16,194 nt of DNA, from positions 1 to 16,194 of the forward strand of contig JAFLKA010000059.1 of NCBI GenBank assembly GCA_022712735.1. Reading direction: 5' to 3'. The notes below the pieces were generated by a model that worked only from the letters and a program-made list of their open reading frames with translations, did no database searches and was not told the origin of the DNA. A program made the translations under genes and the position numbers. This stretch comes from Marinosulfonomonas sp. (GTDB taxonomy: Bacteria; Pseudomonadota; Alphaproteobacteria; Rhodobacterales; Rhodobacteraceae). Of the stretch, positions 14,754-16,194 are shown piece after piece (position 1 is the first letter of the stretch; every line of letters starts with the position of its first letter).

Positions 14754-16058
14754 ATGCCACTATTTCTGAACACAACCGACGATGATTTCGAGGCTGATTT
14801 TGCCGTCTTTCTGACCACCAAGCGCGAGGATTCGCCTGACGTGGATGCCGTGGTTGCGGACATCATTGCTGATGTGCGGACGCGGGGCGATGCGGCGGTG
14901 ATCGAGTTGACCGCCAAGTTCGACCGGTTCGAACTAACGCCCGAGACCATGGCCTTTACGGGGCAAGAGATCGAGGCAGAATGCGCCAAAGTATCTGACG
15001 AGGACCGCGCGGCGCTGGAACTGGCGGCAGAGCGTATCCACGCCTATCACACCCGCCAAATGCCGGAAGATGCCAGCTGGACCGACGCGGTCGGCGCCAC
15101 ACTGGGCTGGCGTTGGGGGCCGGTATCTGCGGCGGGGCTGTATGTGCCAGGTGGTTTGGCGTCTTATCCATCGTCCGTCTTGATGAACGCCATTCCGGCC
15201 AAGGTGGCAGGGGTGGAACGGTTGGCGATTGCGGTGCCAACGCCGGACGGCATTTGCAACCCGCTGGTGTTGCTGGCGGCGCGCATTGCAGGCGTTGATA
15301 CCATTTACCGGATCGGTGGGGCGCAAGCGATTGCGGCGCTGGCGTATGGCACCGAAACCATCGCGGCGGTCGATAAGATTACAGGGCCGGGCAATGCCTT
15401 TGTCGCCGCAGCGAAACGGCGGGTGTTTGGCAAGGTCGGCATTGATATGATCGCGGGGCCCAGCGAGGTTCTGGTGATTGCGGACCGTAATAACGAGCCG
15501 GACTGGATCGCGGTTGATCTGCTGTCACAAGCCGAGCACGACGAAAGCGCGCAATCAATCCTGATCACCGATGATGCGGGGTTTGGCCAGCAGGTGGCGG
15601 ATGCCGTTGAAGCGCGGCTGGAAACGCTGGAACGGCGCGAGATTGCCGGACCCAGCTGGCGTGACTTTGGCGCGGTGATTACGGTGCAGGATATGGACGA
15701 GGCGGTGGTTTTGTCCGACCGGATTGCGCCCGAGCATCTGGAGCTGTGTGTGGCTGATGCAGACGCGATGGCGGCCAAGGTGAAACACGCCGGTGCGATA
15801 TTCATCGGCGCATGGACCCCCGAAGCGATTGGCGATTACGTTGGCGGGCCTAACCATGTTCTGCCCACAGCGCGGTCCGCACGGTTTTCTTCCGGCCTGT
15901 CGGTGATGGATTTCTTGAAACGCACCACGCTGTCCAAAATGACGCCGCAAGCGCTGGCCGCTATCGGTCCTGCCGCCGAACGGTTGGCAATTTCCGAGAG
16001 TTTAGAGGCGCACGGATTGTCTGTTCGGTTGCGACTGGATCGGCTGAACAATGACTGA
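14754..16058 (+). CDS. hisD: histidinol dehydrogenase HisD
   Basis: 434 aa, the usual length. HisD oxidises L-histidinol to L-histidine with two NAD+, via histidinal, the last step of histidine synthesis in the cytosol. Zinc ligands expected for the family are present: Gln259 and His262 in LLSQAEHD, Asp361 in GDYVGGPNH, and His420 in EAHGLS. The catalytic pair Glu327-His328 lies in APEHLEL. Further signatures are YVPGGLASYPSSVLMNAIPA (130-149), the ITGPGNAFVAAAKR stretch (209-222) and IAGPSEVLVIAD (233-244). GGAG that overlaps the preceding stop codon is the ribosome binding site. It overlaps the next gene by 8 nt. No other his genes are in the window, so it lies apart from any main his cluster. 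Confidence 0.98.
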   Translation: MPLFLNTTDDDFEADFAVFLTTKREDSPDVDAVVADIIADVRTRGDAAVIELTAKFDRFELTPETMAFTGQEIEAECAKVSDEDRAALELAAERIHAYHTRQMPEDASWTDAVGATLGWRWGPVSAAGLYVPGGLASYPSSVLMNAIPAKVAGVERLAIAVPTPDGICNPLVLLAARIAGVDTIYRIGGAQAIAALAYGTETIAAVDKITGPGNAFVAAAKRRVFGKVGIDMIAGPSEVLVIADRNNEPDWIAVDLLSQAEHDESAQSILITDDAGFGQQVADAVEARLETLERREIAGPSWRDFGAVITVQDMDEAVVLSDRIAPEHLELCVADADAMAAKVKHAGAIFIGAWTPEAIGDYVGGPNHVLPTARSARFSSGLSVMDFLKRTTLSKMTPQALAAIGPAAERLAISESLEAHGLSVRLRLDRLNND

Positions 16059-16194
16059 CCGCATTAGCCATATCGAGATTGACGACAGCGGGCTGCCAGC
16101 CCCGACGCCCGAGATTGAACAGGAACGTAAAGTCGCGGTGTTTGATCTGCTGGAAGAGAACAGTTTTGCGCTGCCGACCCGTGGCGATCTGGTG
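16051..16194 (+). CDS. UPF0262 family protein, 5' part only
   Basis: 48 codons are visible before the window ends, starting MTDRISHIEIDDSG and running through PAPTPEIEQERKVAVFDLLEE to GDLV. I recognise the start of the UPF0262 family, found in alphaproteobacteria directly after hisD. No function is known to me. The ATG overlaps the hisD stop by 8 nt (ATGACTGA), the same geometry as murA/DUF2948, so coupled translation is likely. In related genomes a low-molecular-weight phosphatase-like gene and infA often follow; this cannot be seen here. Confidence 0.9.
   Translation, partial: MTDRISHIEIDDSGLPAPTPEIEQERKVAVFDLLEENSFALPTRGDLV

Overview
The window looks like chromosomal DNA of an alphaproteobacterium of the Rhodobacterales (Roseobacter group). 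I infer this from protein similarity that I recognise, from moderate-to-high GC, and from two gene orders I know from that group: a tad/cpa pilus-assembly locus and the cluster murA - DUF2948 - hisD - UPF0262. No insertion sequence, phage gene or CRISPR array is visible.

Layout. Positions 1-1236 (minus, 3' end cut off by the window) hold an AAA+ ATPase with an N-terminal extension. Divergent from it, 1388-3016 (plus) encodes a polytopic membrane protein that resembles GT-C glycosyltransferases. A compact minus-strand operon fills 3053-9682. In transcription order it is cpaE/tadZ, cpaF/tadA, tadB, tadC, a small TPR lipoprotein, a larger TadD-like TPR lipoprotein, and the prepilin peptidase cpaA/tadV. 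A gap of about 550 bp (9683-10232) holds a strong intrinsic terminator and several dyad-symmetry elements. It separates this operon from a second minus-strand unit, cpaC/rcpA followed by an OmpA-like lipoprotein (10233-12324). Next come a 358-bp gap and a tRNA-Thr(GGT) gene on the minus strand (12683-12757). The right end is a plus-strand housekeeping operon: a 50-aa basic protein, murA, a DUF2948 protein, hisD, and the start of a UPF0262 gene cut by the window edge.

How the genes work together. The tad genes encode most of the envelope machine for Flp/Tad pili: outer-membrane secretin (CpaC), a peptidoglycan-binding OmpA-like lipoprotein, polar localisation factor (CpaE), motor ATPase (CpaF), inner-membrane platform (TadB, TadC), TPR pilot-like lipoproteins, and the peptidase that matures prepilins (CpaA). 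The pilin (Flp), CpaB/RcpC and the pseudopilins TadE/F/G are not in the window, so the system must be completed elsewhere. The right-hand operon makes the first committed peptidoglycan precursor (MurA) and catalyses the last step of histidine synthesis (HisD), with conserved proteins of unknown function between and after them.

The pilus and housekeeping genes are ordinary for this group. The points most worth a second look are the ATPase and GT-C-like protein beside the tad locus, the CpaE nucleotide site that lacks its lysines, the division of the locus by a terminator, the structured DNA on the cpaC side of tRNA-Thr, and the conserved 50-aa basic protein before murA.
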